DNA of 64,000 nucleotides from Aquirufa rosea. Lineage in GTDB: Bacteria; Bacteroidota; Bacteroidia; Cytophagales; Spirosomataceae. The stretch is from the NCBI RefSeq assembly GCF_004118285.1, contig NZ_SDHY01000003.1:411526-475525 (forward strand). Direction: 5' to 3'. The notes under the pieces were generated by a model. That model was not told the origin of the DNA. It ran no database searches and worked only from the letters and a program-made list of their open reading frames with translations. Of the stretch, positions 43,700-53,152 are shown piece after piece. Made by a program: the position numbers and the translations under genes. Positions within the stretch are counted from its first letter, which is position 1. Every line of letters begins with the position of its first letter.

Positions 43700-44735
43700 G
43701 GCTTCAGGCCCGATCATTTGGCTAACAAATTTACGCGTCATAGCTACTCTGGCTGTGATATTGATACACTCAGCAGCAAATTTGCTGCTGAGTTTTCATA
43801 AAGTTCCCGATGCACTTTGGTGGAATGCCAACATCTACAACGGATGTATGCGCTTTGCTGTGCCTATTTTTGTCATGTTAACTGGAGCTTTGGTCTTGGG
43901 TAAGGAAGAGCCTTATGGCGCCTTTGTTAGCAAATCTTTTCAGCGAATCGTGGTGCCATTTTTATTTTGGAACATGTTTTTCGTCTATTTCAATTGGGCG
44001 GTTCGCTTACGTCATAAAGCCTTTTCTTCCCTGGAGGAGGCTATTACCTGGATAGGTCAACAGTACTTTACAGGAGGTTCATATCACTTTTGGTATGTCT
44101 ATATGATCATTGGGGTGTATTTATTTATTCCCATTATCGGTACTTGGATTAGACAGGCTTCCGATAAACAAATTCAATATTTTTTGGGAATTTGGTTGTT
44201 GACTATTCTGTTTAACAATCCTCATTTTCCTATTCTAGACTTTCCTGTTCCATTGCCGTATTTCACAGGTTATTTGGGTTATTTGGTCTTAGGCTATTAT
44301 CTCCGACATCATGAATTTGAGAATCTGGGTCAAATTCGATTTTGGGCGATTGCACTGTTCGTAGTAGGAACAGCTTGGACCTTGATAGGCACCTATCAAT
44401 TGTCTTTACGAGATGTAAAATTTTATGGATTACTTTATGCCAACTTTTCTCCTTCTGTTGTACTTTCCACGGCGGGATTATTTCTAGCTTGTAAATACTT
44501 TCCTTGGGAAAACCGTTTTTTGATTCCATTGAGAGAATGGATTAGTTCACACAGCTATGGCATTTATTTAGTGCATATTTTAGTCTTATTTTATTTAGCC
44601 AAAGTTGGTATTCATTACAAATTAGTACACCCTAGTTTGGGCATTCCGTTGACGGCATTTAGCTGTTTGTTGATATCAGGAAGCATCATTTGGCTATTGA
44701 GAAAAATCCCAGGTGGAGCCAAAGTAGCAGGTTAA
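43686..44735 (+). CDS. Acyltransferase 3 family membrane protein
   Basis: A 349-residue integral membrane acyltransferase with about ten helices. The N-terminus WLTNLRVIATLAVILIHSAANLLL carries the family's conserved Arg and His (the core RVIATLAVILIH). Members O-acetylate or succinylate surface sugars and glycans. It overlaps the Mo-hydroxylase gene by 14 nt, so it is expressed with it; the functional link is not obvious. A 26-bp perfect palindrome lies within the coding region near codon 28. It converges with the ABC ATPase gene with no gap. Confidence 0.88.
   Translation: MPTSKASGPIIWLTNLRVIATLAVILIHSAANLLLSFHKVPDALWWNANIYNGCMRFAVPIFVMLTGALVLGKEEPYGAFVSKSFQRIVVPFLFWNMFFVYFNWAVRLRHKAFSSLEEAITWIGQQYFTGGSYHFWYVYMIIGVYLFIPIIGTWIRQASDKQIQYFLGIWLLTILFNNPHFPILDFPVPLPYFTGYLGYLVLGYYLRHHEFENLGQIRFWAIALFVVGTAWTLIGTYQLSLRDVKFYGLLYANFSPSVVLSTAGLFLACKYFPWENRFLIPLREWISSHSYGIYLVHILVLFYLAKVGIHYKLVHPSLGIPLTAFSCLLISGSIIWLLRKIPGGAKVAG
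43768..43793. repeat. Perfect 26-bp palindrome inside the acyltransferase gene
   Basis: Arms ACTCAGCAGCAAA and TTTGCTGCTGAGT are fully complementary with no spacer, followed on the plus strand by TTTTC. It lies about 83 nt into the gene and encodes part of the first membrane helix. It could form an RNA hairpin and attenuate transcription. Confidence 0.7.
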
Positions 44736-45416
44736 TTACATTCGAATGATGGAGCCATCTTGCATCTCTATGATGCGCTGAGTTTTCGATGCAAATTCAT
44801 TATCATGGGTAACAATTAGTAGGGATTGACCGTAGACATCTGCTAATTCTTTAAAAATATCAAAGACGATTTCACTATTTTTCTTATCCAAATTCCCTGT
44901 AGGCTCATCTCCCATGATGATTAAGGGGTCGTTGATTAGAGCCCTAGCAATGGCCACACGTTGTTTTTGACCACCTGACAATTGATTCGGATTTTTATTA
45001 GCTTCGTTTTCAATGCCTAAGATTTTTAGCTTTTCATAAGCTCTGTCTTTAATTTCCTTCGGAGAATATTTGCCTAATTTTTGACCTGGAAGCATCACAT
45101 TTTCCAAGACGGAAAACTCATTGAGTAGGTAGTGGAATTGAAATACAAAGCCGATTTTTTCATTTCTGACTACTGCCAATTCTCCTTCACTTTTGTTTTT
45201 CATGGAAACCTGGTCAATCAGAAGATCACCTTCATAATCCGTGTCCATGGTGGAAAGAATATACAACAAAGTAGATTTACCACAGCCAGATTTACCAATC
45301 ACCGAAACAAATTCACCTCTATTAAGTATAAATGAAATGTCTTTCAATACCGAAATGCTTACTGGGTCATGAAAGCTTTTGCTGATTCCCCTAGCTTCTA
45401 AAATGATTTGGCTCAT
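44736..45416 (-). CDS. ABC transporter ATP-binding protein, LolD/MacB type
   Basis: A 226-residue ATPase. Walker A is GKSGCGKST, the signature is LSGGQKQR, Walker B with catalytic Glu is IIMGDEPTGNLD, and the H-loop is IVTHD. The EPTGNLDKKNSE region is typical of the MacB/LolD/FtsE group. It lies 1 nt after the permease stop and is third in the adaptor-permease-ATPase operon. It should power export or mechanotransmission across the cell envelope rather than import. Confidence 0.93.
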   Translation of the reverse strand: MSQIILEARGISKSFHDPVSISVLKDISFILNRGEFVSVIGKSGCGKSTLLYILSTMDTDYEGDLLIDQVSMKNKSEGELAVVRNEKIGFVFQFHYLLNEFSVLENVMLPGQKLGKYSPKEIKDRAYEKLKILGIENEANKNPNQLSGGQKQRVAIARALINDPLIIMGDEPTGNLDKKNSEIVFDIFKELADVYGQSLLIVTHDNEFASKTQRIIEMQDGSIIRM

Positions 45417-45417
45417 G

Positions 45418-46677
45418 CTACTTACCTCGGATAATGATGACAGGGTCTATTTTACTAGCTTTTCTGGAAGGAAAATAACCTGCCAGGTAGGTGGTAATCA
45501 GGGCAAAACTACTTCCAATCAAGTAATATCTGGGATTGTAATTGATTGGATAGGTTTTGACGGTAGGAAGAGAATTCGTATTGAAGGGAATCTGGTCAAT
45601 CAGAGCTGATAAACCAAATCCACCCAACAAGCCCAAAAATCCACCAAATACTCCGATGCTTAGGGCAATTAAGATAAAGATACGGTTGACATCTCTTCCT
45701 GAAAATCCAACGGCCTTCAGGATAGCAATTGAATCCATTTTCTCGTAAATCATCATGTTTAAGATATTGTAAATACCAAATCCAGCCACAATCAATAAGG
45801 TTATACCCACGGCATAGGATATGAGGCTTCTAACCGAGCTTCCAGTCTCAAATTGTGAATTGGCCGTTTGGATATCCACGGCCTCAATTTCATAGATTTT
45901 TTGATATTCTTTTGCTACTTCGGGGGCCAGTAAGATATTATTCAGTTTGACTTGTAAATCGGTCAAATAATTGTTGGATTCACCCAGTAATTTTTGTGTG
46001 GTGGAGATGGAGGCATAGCTTTGGATATTGTCTACATCCTGTAAACCTGATTGAAAAAAACCAACGACTTTTAGGGCTATTCGATCACCTTTGCTGGAGG
46101 TAACCTGAACGACATCACCGATCTGCGCTAACATTTTTTCGGCAGCCCCTTTACCTAAAATGATGCTATTGGGAATGTTTTTTAGGTCCATGAAATTGCC
46201 AGCCGTGACATAATCATTGAAGAAAAAAAGCTTATTCTCCGCTTCAGGATCTACACCATTAATGACACCGGTCATTTCTATGGAGCCTACATTAAAAAAT
46301 ACCTGAGCCGTCACTTTGGGGGCCACCCCCAAAACCCTCGGGTCGGACTTTAAATTCTTGATTATTGCCGCACTATTCTGAATCTCTAGTTTTTCGGATT
46401 TAGGCTTGACAGACCTGATAAAATTATAGGCATGGCTATTTTTTGAATGAAGGTCAATTGGTTGAAAATCAGAAGCTTTTATTTCTTTGTATAGCCTAAC
46501 GTGCGGAGTTCGGTTCAGAATGAGTCCGTCCAATAAATCGTTCAGGCCAGACATAAAGCTGAGCAAGGTAATGAACATGGTGATACTAAAAGTCACCCCA
46601 ATGGCAGCCACCAAGGTCTGCCTCCAACGTGCCAGCAGTAAAGAAATAGCAATATTTTGAATTAGTTTATAATTCAT
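45418..46677 (-). CDS. ABC transporter permease, MacB/LolE (FtsX-like) type
   Basis: A 419-residue permease with four helices: one near the N-terminus (TLVAAIGVTFSITMFITLLSF) and three at the C-terminus with the FtsX domain (about 290-415). A large periplasmic domain lies between. The C-terminal block KMDSIAILKAVGFSGRDVNRIF is the FtsX coupling-helix signature. It overlaps the adaptor gene upstream by 4 nt (ATGA). With the adaptor and ATPase it forms a MacAB-like efflux system that needs an outer-membrane TolC partner. Confidence 0.92.
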   Translation of the reverse strand: MNYKLIQNIAISLLLARWRQTLVAAIGVTFSITMFITLLSFMSGLNDLLDGLILNRTPHVRLYKEIKASDFQPIDLHSKNSHAYNFIRSVKPKSEKLEIQNSAAIIKNLKSDPRVLGVAPKVTAQVFFNVGSIEMTGVINGVDPEAENKLFFFNDYVTAGNFMDLKNIPNSIILGKGAAEKMLAQIGDVVQVTSSKGDRIALKVVGFFQSGLQDVDNIQSYASISTTQKLLGESNNYLTDLQVKLNNILLAPEVAKEYQKIYEIEAVDIQTANSQFETGSSVRSLISYAVGITLLIVAGFGIYNILNMMIYEKMDSIAILKAVGFSGRDVNRIFILIALSIGVFGGFLGLLGGFGLSALIDQIPFNTNSLPTVKTYPINYNPRYYLIGSSFALITTYLAGYFPSRKASKIDPVIIIRGK

Positions 46678-47753
46678 TTACCTGGCATTTTAAGCTCATC
46701 TTGGGCACTTATTCCTTTCAATATTTCTGCCTTTTTGAAATCTTTTAGCCCAATTTTTACCGGAATGGTATCGCCAGAGGCTTTGATGACTAGGCTATCT
46801 TTAACTAAATAATTTCTTGGAATGAGCAAGGCTTTCTCTTTCTTGAAAAGAATGATATTCGCCTCAAATGTTACGTTTGGAAAGAGCGACTCTGGGTTCT
46901 TAGTAAATAATGCTTCCACTAAAAAAGTCTTGCTCCTTTCATTCATGATAGGGTAGATTTTACTCACAGTGGCCTCAAAAACTTGTCCTTTGTATGCATC
47001 CAATGTCAAAACGACCGGCTGACCTACTTTCACTTTAAAAATATCATCCTCATCCACCTGCATCTCCAAAATGAACTGAGACGGATTTCCAACAACGGCC
47101 AATGGGCTTTGAGGACTGACTAATTCTCCCTTGGCTTTTAGTAAATCATAAACAATACCGTTGACCTGACTGCGAACGGTAAAATCGGCACTTACTTGTT
47201 GGGAAATGGATAGGTTCTTGCGGGATTGTTGAGCGTTGAATTGGATTTGACGCTTCAGGTCTTTTAATTTTAAAATGGAAGAAAGATAGGCAGCTTTAGA
47301 ATTTTCATAAGCCAGTTCCCTTTGTTCTAATTCCACCAGTGTGCCAATTTGTTGCTTCCATAGATTTCTTTGTCGCATCAAGAGCGTGGAATCAGTTTTC
47401 CACTTGTTTTTCGCCAGATCCACAAATAATTGGGCGTCATTTATTTTGCTCTGGTTATTGCTAGCCTCAGCGAAATTAGCTGCTAAAGCCGCATTTTCTT
47501 GATTTAACTTTTGTGTTCCATGGGAAATAAGTAGGATAGGATCGCCAATTTTGACGCTATCTCCCTCTTTGACGAAGATTTGTTCAATGACACCACTAAC
47601 AGGAGCATAGGCCTGGTATTGGTCTTTACTTTTAACGATTCCTGAGGCATAAACAGATTCAGAAATCGGCCCTTCTGTGGGAAAGGTAGTTTCTGACTTA
47701 TTCTTACATTCACTGAGCGTAAGAATGAACAATGTCAAATATATCCACTTCAT
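46674..47753 (-). CDS. HlyD/MacA-like periplasmic adaptor
   Basis: A 359-residue adaptor. The N-terminus has a hydrophobic segment then a Cys (TLSECKN, residue about 16), possibly a lipoprotein, though Glu before the Cys is not a standard lipobox. Domains follow the usual order: a lipoyl half (VSGVIEQIFVKEGDSVKIGDPIL), a helical hairpin of coiled-coil type (about 95-190), the second lipoyl half (VRSQVNGIVYDLLKAKGELV), a beta-barrel, and a membrane-proximal domain. It connects the MacB-like permease to an outer-membrane channel. The TolC-like gene at 5.4-6.8 kb is the only channel candidate in the window. Confidence 0.9.
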   Translation of the reverse strand: MKWIYLTLFILTLSECKNKSETTFPTEGPISESVYASGIVKSKDQYQAYAPVSGVIEQIFVKEGDSVKIGDPILLISHGTQKLNQENAALAANFAEASNNQSKINDAQLFVDLAKNKWKTDSTLLMRQRNLWKQQIGTLVELEQRELAYENSKAAYLSSILKLKDLKRQIQFNAQQSRKNLSISQQVSADFTVRSQVNGIVYDLLKAKGELVSPQSPLAVVGNPSQFILEMQVDEDDIFKVKVGQPVVLTLDAYKGQVFEATVSKIYPIMNERSKTFLVEALFTKNPESLFPNVTFEANIILFKKEKALLIPRNYLVKDSLVIKASGDTIPVKIGLKDFKKAEILKGISAQDELKMPGK

Positions 47754-47803
47754 TTTAGCAATTTACAAAATTGTTATCCGCCAATCTATGAGATTTGTCA
47801 TAA

Positions 47804-47834
47804 AAAAAGAGCTTAGTTCAACTAAGCTCTTTTT
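47804..47834. terminator. Intrinsic terminator after the alcohol dehydrogenase gene
   Basis: AAAAAGAGCTTAGT / ACTAAGCTCTTTTT with a TCA loop. It reads as a terminator on both strands and ends the minus-strand alcohol dehydrogenase transcript 14 nt after its stop. Confidence 0.85.
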
Positions 47835-47847
47835 GATGATTTTGAGA

Positions 47848-48891
47848 CTATATAGTCTTCATATCTATCACGAATCGGTACTTGACGTCCGACTTGATAA
47901 TGCGCTCATAGGCCTCATTGATTTGCTGAATCGGGATCAATTCGATATCAGATAATATGTTGTGTTCCGCGCAGTAATCCAGCATTTCTTGTGTTTCTGC
48001 GATACCTCCAATGTTGGAGCCAATGATACTTCTTCTTTTAGAAATTAAGCCAGCTGCGGCAATGCGATGGTCTTCTGGAGGAATACCGACTATCAGCATT
48101 TTACCCTCTAATTTTAATAATTTAATGAAGGCATTCATATCATGATGTGCCGCTACTGTATTGAGAATAAAGTCAAATTGATTATTCAACTTTTTCATAG
48201 CTTCCTTATCAGTTGACAATACAAAATGGTGTGCTCCTAATCTTTTAGCATCTGCCTCTTTGGAAGGCGAGGTGCTTAACATAGTCACTTCAGCTCCCAT
48301 GGCCACAGCAAATTTAACTCCCATGTGACCTAAGCCACCTAAACCTAAAACAGCCACCTTATGGCCTTTGCCCACTCCAGCAAATTTTAGTGGAGAATAG
48401 GTGGTAATACCCGCGCAAAGTAAAGGAGCAACCCGATCTAAATGATCTTTGAATGGAATATGTAAGGTGTAATTTTCATCCACCACAATACTGGAAGAAT
48501 ATCCACCAAAGGTGGGAGTCACGCCATCCCTTTCAAATCCATTGTATGTAGGTGTGAAGTTATAGTCGCAATATTGCTCTTGACCAGCTTGACAGGAAGG
48601 GCAAGTACGACAAGAGTCAACAAAAACACCCACACCAGCAACTTGTCCAACTTGGAATTTAGTGACAGCTGCACCAATCGCTTTGACTATTCCTACAATC
48701 TCGTGGCCTGGCACGATAGGGTATACCGAAGGCCCCCATTCCGAACGTGCCATGTGAATATCAGAGTGACATACTCCGCAGTATAAAATATCAATTAATA
48801 CGTCATGAGCTCCTAAATCTCTACGTTGAATTTGCATGGGAGAAATAGCTGAGTCTTTATTGACTGCACCGTAACTTTTTACTGGAATCAT
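47848..48891 (-). CDS. Zinc-dependent NAD(P) alcohol dehydrogenase, YahK/ADH6-like
   Basis: A 347-residue medium-chain dehydrogenase. The catalytic Zn site is seen in YCGVCHSDIHMARSEWG and PIVPGHEIVG, the structural Zn site is CRTCPSCQAGQEQYC, and the nucleotide-binding motif is GLGGLGHMGVK. This group reduces a wide range of aldehydes, mainly with NADPH. It sits downstream of the GH127 gene but separated by a 15-bp hairpin and 130 nt, so it may be a separate unit. Confidence 0.93.
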   Translation of the reverse strand: MIPVKSYGAVNKDSAISPMQIQRRDLGAHDVLIDILYCGVCHSDIHMARSEWGPSVYPIVPGHEIVGIVKAIGAAVTKFQVGQVAGVGVFVDSCRTCPSCQAGQEQYCDYNFTPTYNGFERDGVTPTFGGYSSSIVVDENYTLHIPFKDHLDRVAPLLCAGITTYSPLKFAGVGKGHKVAVLGLGGLGHMGVKFAVAMGAEVTMLSTSPSKEADAKRLGAHHFVLSTDKEAMKKLNNQFDFILNTVAAHHDMNAFIKLLKLEGKMLIVGIPPEDHRIAAAGLISKRRSIIGSNIGGIAETQEMLDYCAEHNILSDIELIPIQQINEAYERIIKSDVKYRFVIDMKTI

Positions 48892-48914
48892 TGGATTTTG
48901 TTTTTTTAGGACTA

Positions 48915-48947
48915 AGCTTTGTCAAATTTCAAAAATTTGACAAAGCT
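48915..48947. terminator. Hairpin between the GH127 gene and the alcohol dehydrogenase gene
   Basis: Perfect 15-bp stem AGCTTTGTCAAATTT / AAATTTGACAAAGCT with a 3-nt loop, 76 nt after the GH127 stop and 24 nt before the dehydrogenase ATG. It probably ends the minus-strand operon, though the T-tract is poor. Confidence 0.6.
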
Positions 48948-49022
48948 AATTTGAATGCAAATCTAAATTGAAATCGCTAAAATGATATCCTGTTGATAAA
49001 GAAAATCACAAGGTTGATTATT

Positions 49023-51035
49023 TTATTTAACAACAGGGAATGCGACTATCCTTAGACGAGTAAATCCAAAAGGGATTAATGTGATTTTCTCTGTCTTTTC
49101 TTCGGTCGGTCCTAGGTAATCTCCATTACGAGTAGTAACAGGCTGGTAAGGGACTCCCGCTATGCTTTTCCAATCAGGAAGCTTTTTGCCCTCCACCACT
49201 ATTTCAATTGGCGCATGTTCCTGATTCCACAGAAATTCTTTCGGAAATGCTTTCTTGATTAATGTGGCATTATCAGCAGGTTTATCTACCATTTTTTTCA
49301 AAACAGCATAATTCCAATCACTTTTTGGTAAAATTTCCCAATATTCTCCTTCTTGCGGATGTTCCAATTTCTGGAAACTTTCCTGAATTTTTAAGGCAAA
49401 AATCAGTGGACCATATTCTATCGAACGTGAGTTTTTTCCCCAGTTTTGGGTACGTACCTTCATAGGGAAATACAAACTAAGTTGGTCGCCTGCTTGCCAT
49501 TCCCGATGAATCTTAGCTATGTTTCCACCCTTTTCTCGAAGTAGTTCCTGGCCATTTAGGGAAATAATCGCCTCTTCACACCAAGATGGAATTCTGAATT
49601 CTAAGGGAAATCGTTGCTTTTTCTCGGGTTTAATGACAAACTCAATCCGATCTTCAAACGGATAATTAGTACGTTCCTCAATTTCTACCTTATTGCCTGA
49701 GGCCAAGGTAGCATTGAGTTGATTGGGTCCATACACCAATGCGGCAAAGCCTCCTTCTGCATTTTTATACCAAAGGTGCGACATGAATTTAGGCCAGGCT
49801 TGGTGCATGTTGGCAGTGCAACAGGTATATCCGCTGTACGGACCATAAACATTATTCATTCCCCTCCAGAAAGGCAAGGAAAAACTATAAACTCCTCTTT
49901 TTACCTCCACTTGGTTCGCCATGCCAAAATATTGCTTAGCATTAAAATCATCGGTGATTTGAGCTGGTAAGGCATTGAAAGTCATTCGTTCTAGGGCATC
50001 CATGTATTCTGTGTCACCAGTTATGCTGATGATTTGTTCCAGTGAAAACATGGTCTCTGTAGTGGCACATAACTCCGTTCCTTGCACGGGATCATTTCCA
50101 TGTAAATCTTCATCCCCGGAAAACATTCCATGGGGTAATCCATGTAAAGTCATTAAATCCCTAAAACCAGTTTTGAGCGATTTGAGATAATAGGGGTCAT
50201 TTTTTGATTGAGCATAAATGGCAGGTAATTTGATTCCCATGCCCACGTTCACCGCATGGCGCTCCATCCATTTTTGATCATTTTGTTGGTAGGCCGCCTG
50301 AATAGCCCAATCCCTTCCACCCAGCAAATCCGTCCAATTAGTGGTTTGCGAATAGATTAAATCCCCTAATTCCAATAAAAATGGAGCCTTGGTCTGTCTA
50401 TACAGCCAATACACCACCATCAGATTGTCGCCACCACGGGATTGCGCCCATTCGGTGTATTTTACTAAGGGCGTAGTTTTTAGATTTTTCAGTTGAAACT
50501 GAAAGTATTTGGTCATGAAAGGAATCACTCGAGGATCTTGACTGACCTGATAATACTGTTGAAGAATTTTTAACATGATCATCCTAGGCCACCAATCCGC
50601 AGCTTGCTCTCCATTTTCAGCCATTTTTCCCGTTTCCTTCTCGTACTTACTATATGGGCCAAAAAAACCTGAGGGTCTTTGATGCTCTAGTGTCCAATTT
50701 ACATATTTCAGCACCTTTTTGATGAGCATAGAGTCCCCACTTAAATAGGCAGCAGGCAAAGCACCATCCAGCCAATAGGGTGTCTCCTCCCAATCATCTC
50801 CTTTGCCTCCTAACCAACCATTATCAGATTTGATCTTTTTGTGATTTTCATCCAAATGTCCGGTGGAGTTTTTCACCATGACATCCACTTGCTGTTTTAA
50901 CCATCCTGTCGGTCGAATTTGACCCAAAGGAACTTCTTCATAAGCCAATGGCTTTAATCCTTTCTTTTGTGCCCATATAGGCGACTGAATTATTCCAATC
51001 AGCGTCAAGCAAGTCAATAATCGTAATGTATTCAT
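49023..51035 (-). CDS. GH127 beta-L-arabinofuranosidase-like glycoside hydrolase, exported
   Basis: A 670-residue protein with a signal peptide (1-22). The GH127 zinc-cysteine centre is clear: E321 and C323 in GTELCATTE, and C405-C406 in YTCCTANMHQAWP, matching the Glu-Cys-Cys-Cys site of HypBA1, where one Cys is the nucleophile. The (alpha/alpha)6 barrel covers about 30-430 and beta-sandwich domains follow. Expected activity is hydrolysis of beta-L-arabinofuranosides. It lies 30 nt after the aldehyde dehydrogenase on the same strand, with no terminator between, so it may be read with that operon although the chemistry is unrelated. Confidence 0.93.
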   Translation of the reverse strand: MNTLRLLTCLTLIGIIQSPIWAQKKGLKPLAYEEVPLGQIRPTGWLKQQVDVMVKNSTGHLDENHKKIKSDNGWLGGKGDDWEETPYWLDGALPAAYLSGDSMLIKKVLKYVNWTLEHQRPSGFFGPYSKYEKETGKMAENGEQAADWWPRMIMLKILQQYYQVSQDPRVIPFMTKYFQFQLKNLKTTPLVKYTEWAQSRGGDNLMVVYWLYRQTKAPFLLELGDLIYSQTTNWTDLLGGRDWAIQAAYQQNDQKWMERHAVNVGMGIKLPAIYAQSKNDPYYLKSLKTGFRDLMTLHGLPHGMFSGDEDLHGNDPVQGTELCATTETMFSLEQIISITGDTEYMDALERMTFNALPAQITDDFNAKQYFGMANQVEVKRGVYSFSLPFWRGMNNVYGPYSGYTCCTANMHQAWPKFMSHLWYKNAEGGFAALVYGPNQLNATLASGNKVEIEERTNYPFEDRIEFVIKPEKKQRFPLEFRIPSWCEEAIISLNGQELLREKGGNIAKIHREWQAGDQLSLYFPMKVRTQNWGKNSRSIEYGPLIFALKIQESFQKLEHPQEGEYWEILPKSDWNYAVLKKMVDKPADNATLIKKAFPKEFLWNQEHAPIEIVVEGKKLPDWKSIAGVPYQPVTTRNGDYLGPTEEKTEKITLIPFGFTRLRIVAFPVVK

Positions 51036-51065
51036 CGAGAAATAGGAGGTTGGGTATGAATAATT

Positions 51066-52433
51066 TTAAGGCTGTCGTAAATGATAACTTTTGGTCTTGG
51101 TGAAAGCTCGAATTCCTTGGTGAGAAAGGGTAGCACCAAAACCAGAATGCTTACGTCCACTCCAAGGTAGGGCAGCACTTACCCGATCGCAACAATTCCA
51201 ATAGGCGGAACCTGAATCCATTTGTGACAATATTTCCTGGGCTCTATTTTCATGGATGCTGTATACGGAGGATGTTAAACCATAAGCCGTATCCTTCATC
51301 AAGGCAATGGCCTCAGCATCGTCTTTAACTTTTTGAATGCCAATGATAGGGCCAAAAGATTCTTCCTTCATAACATCCATTTGGTGGTTGACATTCACCA
51401 ATACCGTCGGTTCAAAATAATAGCCTTTTCTGTCGACGGCTTTTCCACCACAAGCAAGTGTAGCACCCAAATCAAGCGCTTGTTTCACCTGTTTTTCCAA
51501 AATGGCTACTTGGGCTTTTCTCGATAATGGACCTAAATAGACTCCCTCCTCTGTTGGGTCACCCATTTTCCAAGATTTAACCTCTTGGACAAAGGCAGCA
51601 ACATAAGCATCATACACTTTTTCATGGACGTAGATTCGTTCTACCGAACAGCAACTTTGCCCATTGTTATAAAATGCGCCGTCGGCGGTACCAGCAGCAA
51701 CTGCGTTGATATCTGAAATATCGTCAGTGATATACACCGGGTCTTTTCCACCTAATTCACATTGCACAGGAACCATTTTAGGGGCAACTTGACTGTAAAT
51801 TTTTTGACCAGTTTGGTAGGAGCCCGTAAAATAATAGCCTTGAAATGGTAACTCTAAAAGTTGAGCACCGACTGAACCCGCGCCAATGGCCGTTTGAAAG
51901 GCAGTTTCTGGTACCCCAGCTTGATAAAAATACTTAGCGATGGCTAAACCCGTCAAACTAGCATATTCGGAAGGCTTATACATGACCGAATTTCCGGCCA
52001 ACAAGGCGGGCACAAAGACATTGGTACCTACTAAATAAGGGTAATTCCAAGCGGAGATGTTACAAATGACACCTAGAGGTTCATAGACTATTTTTTCTTG
52101 CATGCCTGGGCTGTCTGACATGATTTCTTCCTGTAAATAGGTACTAGCATGATCGCAGAGCCATTGAATACGGCCTCTGGCGCCATTGATTTCATTGCGG
52201 GATTGTTGTAAAGGCTTACCTACTTCTGAACTTAAAATTTGGGCCAATTCCTCGATATTTTTCTCTAAAAGGGATGAAAAATGACGGATGATATCTATGC
52301 GCTCAGCCAGAGACTTGCCTGCCCATGCCCTTTGTCCTTTTTGTAAAAGGGCAAATTTTTCATGTAAGCTAGATGGATTATCTTCAGTTAATTCTTGAAT
52401 AACTTGTTCTGTTGCTGGATTGATAACTTGCAT
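51066..52433 (-). CDS. NAD(P)-dependent aldehyde dehydrogenase
   Basis: A 455-residue aldehyde dehydrogenase. The general base is in CELGGKDP (Glu), the catalytic Cys in NNGQSCCSVER, the cofactor Asn in ISAWNYPY, and ESFGPIIG follows. It lies 2 nt after the amidotransferase gene. In the pathway proposed here it would oxidise gamma-glutamyl-aminoacetaldehyde to gamma-glutamylglycine. Relatives include succinate-semialdehyde and gamma-glutamylaminobutyraldehyde dehydrogenases. Confidence 0.92.
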   Translation of the reverse strand: MQVINPATEQVIQELTEDNPSSLHEKFALLQKGQRAWAGKSLAERIDIIRHFSSLLEKNIEELAQILSSEVGKPLQQSRNEINGARGRIQWLCDHASTYLQEEIMSDSPGMQEKIVYEPLGVICNISAWNYPYLVGTNVFVPALLAGNSVMYKPSEYASLTGLAIAKYFYQAGVPETAFQTAIGAGSVGAQLLELPFQGYYFTGSYQTGQKIYSQVAPKMVPVQCELGGKDPVYITDDISDINAVAAGTADGAFYNNGQSCCSVERIYVHEKVYDAYVAAFVQEVKSWKMGDPTEEGVYLGPLSRKAQVAILEKQVKQALDLGATLACGGKAVDRKGYYFEPTVLVNVNHQMDVMKEESFGPIIGIQKVKDDAEAIALMKDTAYGLTSSVYSIHENRAQEILSQMDSGSAYWNCCDRVSAALPWSGRKHSGFGATLSHQGIRAFTKTKSYHLRQP

Positions 52434-52435
52434 AA

Positions 52436-53149
52436 TTAGTTTGAATGTGAAATAGCGGATAAAAATGATTGTTTAATGTTTTCTGAGAATGGACTTTTCT
52501 CCTTTTCTTCCATACGTTCTGGATGCCATTGAACACAGATCATAAAGGCTAGATCCTGCTTATTTTGGTATTCCAAAGCCTCCGGACTTTGAGTATCCTC
52601 AGACCAGGCAGATATGAGAAGATTTTTTCCTAATTGAGAAGTATCAATGGCCTGATGGTGGGCAGAATTGACCAGACCTTCTTGTTGCTGGGTAATGGAT
52701 GCCAAAAGACTAGCTTTCTCCACCCTGATATGGTGTTTTTTATCTTCATTGCCCGCTTTTTTATGGATTAGGTTGGCCTCATCTCCTAAATCTTGAATGA
52801 GTTTTCCTCCTTCCACCACTTGGACTAGTTGCATACCTCTACAAATACCCAATAAAGGTTTTTTGTATTTCTTGGCAAATAAATAAATCGAAGCCTCGAA
52901 ATGGTCTCTTTCTGTCTCAAATTCCTGGGGTTTATGCGGATAATCCACTTCCCCTTGGTATAAGCTGGAATTAATGTCGCAACCACCCGTGAGGACAAAT
53001 CCATCACAGGAGGCTAGGTCGGTCTCTGTACTTTTATCTGCTTTTAGTTCGAGCAATTCCAATTTTCCAGCTGCTACTTCAGGGTCAAACCAGCGAAGGT
53101 AATTTTGGAAATTTGTACTACTAAAACTGATACCCAATCGGATTTTCAT
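52436..53149 (-). CDS. Class I glutamine amidotransferase, gamma-glutamyl hydrolase (PuuD-like)
   Basis: A 237-residue hydrolase. The nucleophile Cys is in LLGICRGMQLV and the His-Glu pair in VQWHPE, and LTGGCDINSSLY forms the oxyanion region, as in PuuD gamma-glutamyl-GABA hydrolase. The family removes gamma-glutamate from gamma-glutamyl amides. It sits between the iron alcohol dehydrogenase and the aldehyde dehydrogenase (3 and 2 nt gaps), which fits release of glutamate from the oxidised intermediate. Confidence 0.92.
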   Translation of the reverse strand: MKIRLGISFSSTNFQNYLRWFDPEVAAGKLELLELKADKSTETDLASCDGFVLTGGCDINSSLYQGEVDYPHKPQEFETERDHFEASIYLFAKKYKKPLLGICRGMQLVQVVEGGKLIQDLGDEANLIHKKAGNEDKKHHIRVEKASLLASITQQQEGLVNSAHHQAIDTSQLGKNLLISAWSEDTQSPEALEYQNKQDLAFMICVQWHPERMEEKEKSPFSENIKQSFLSAISHSN

Positions 53150-53152
53150 GTA

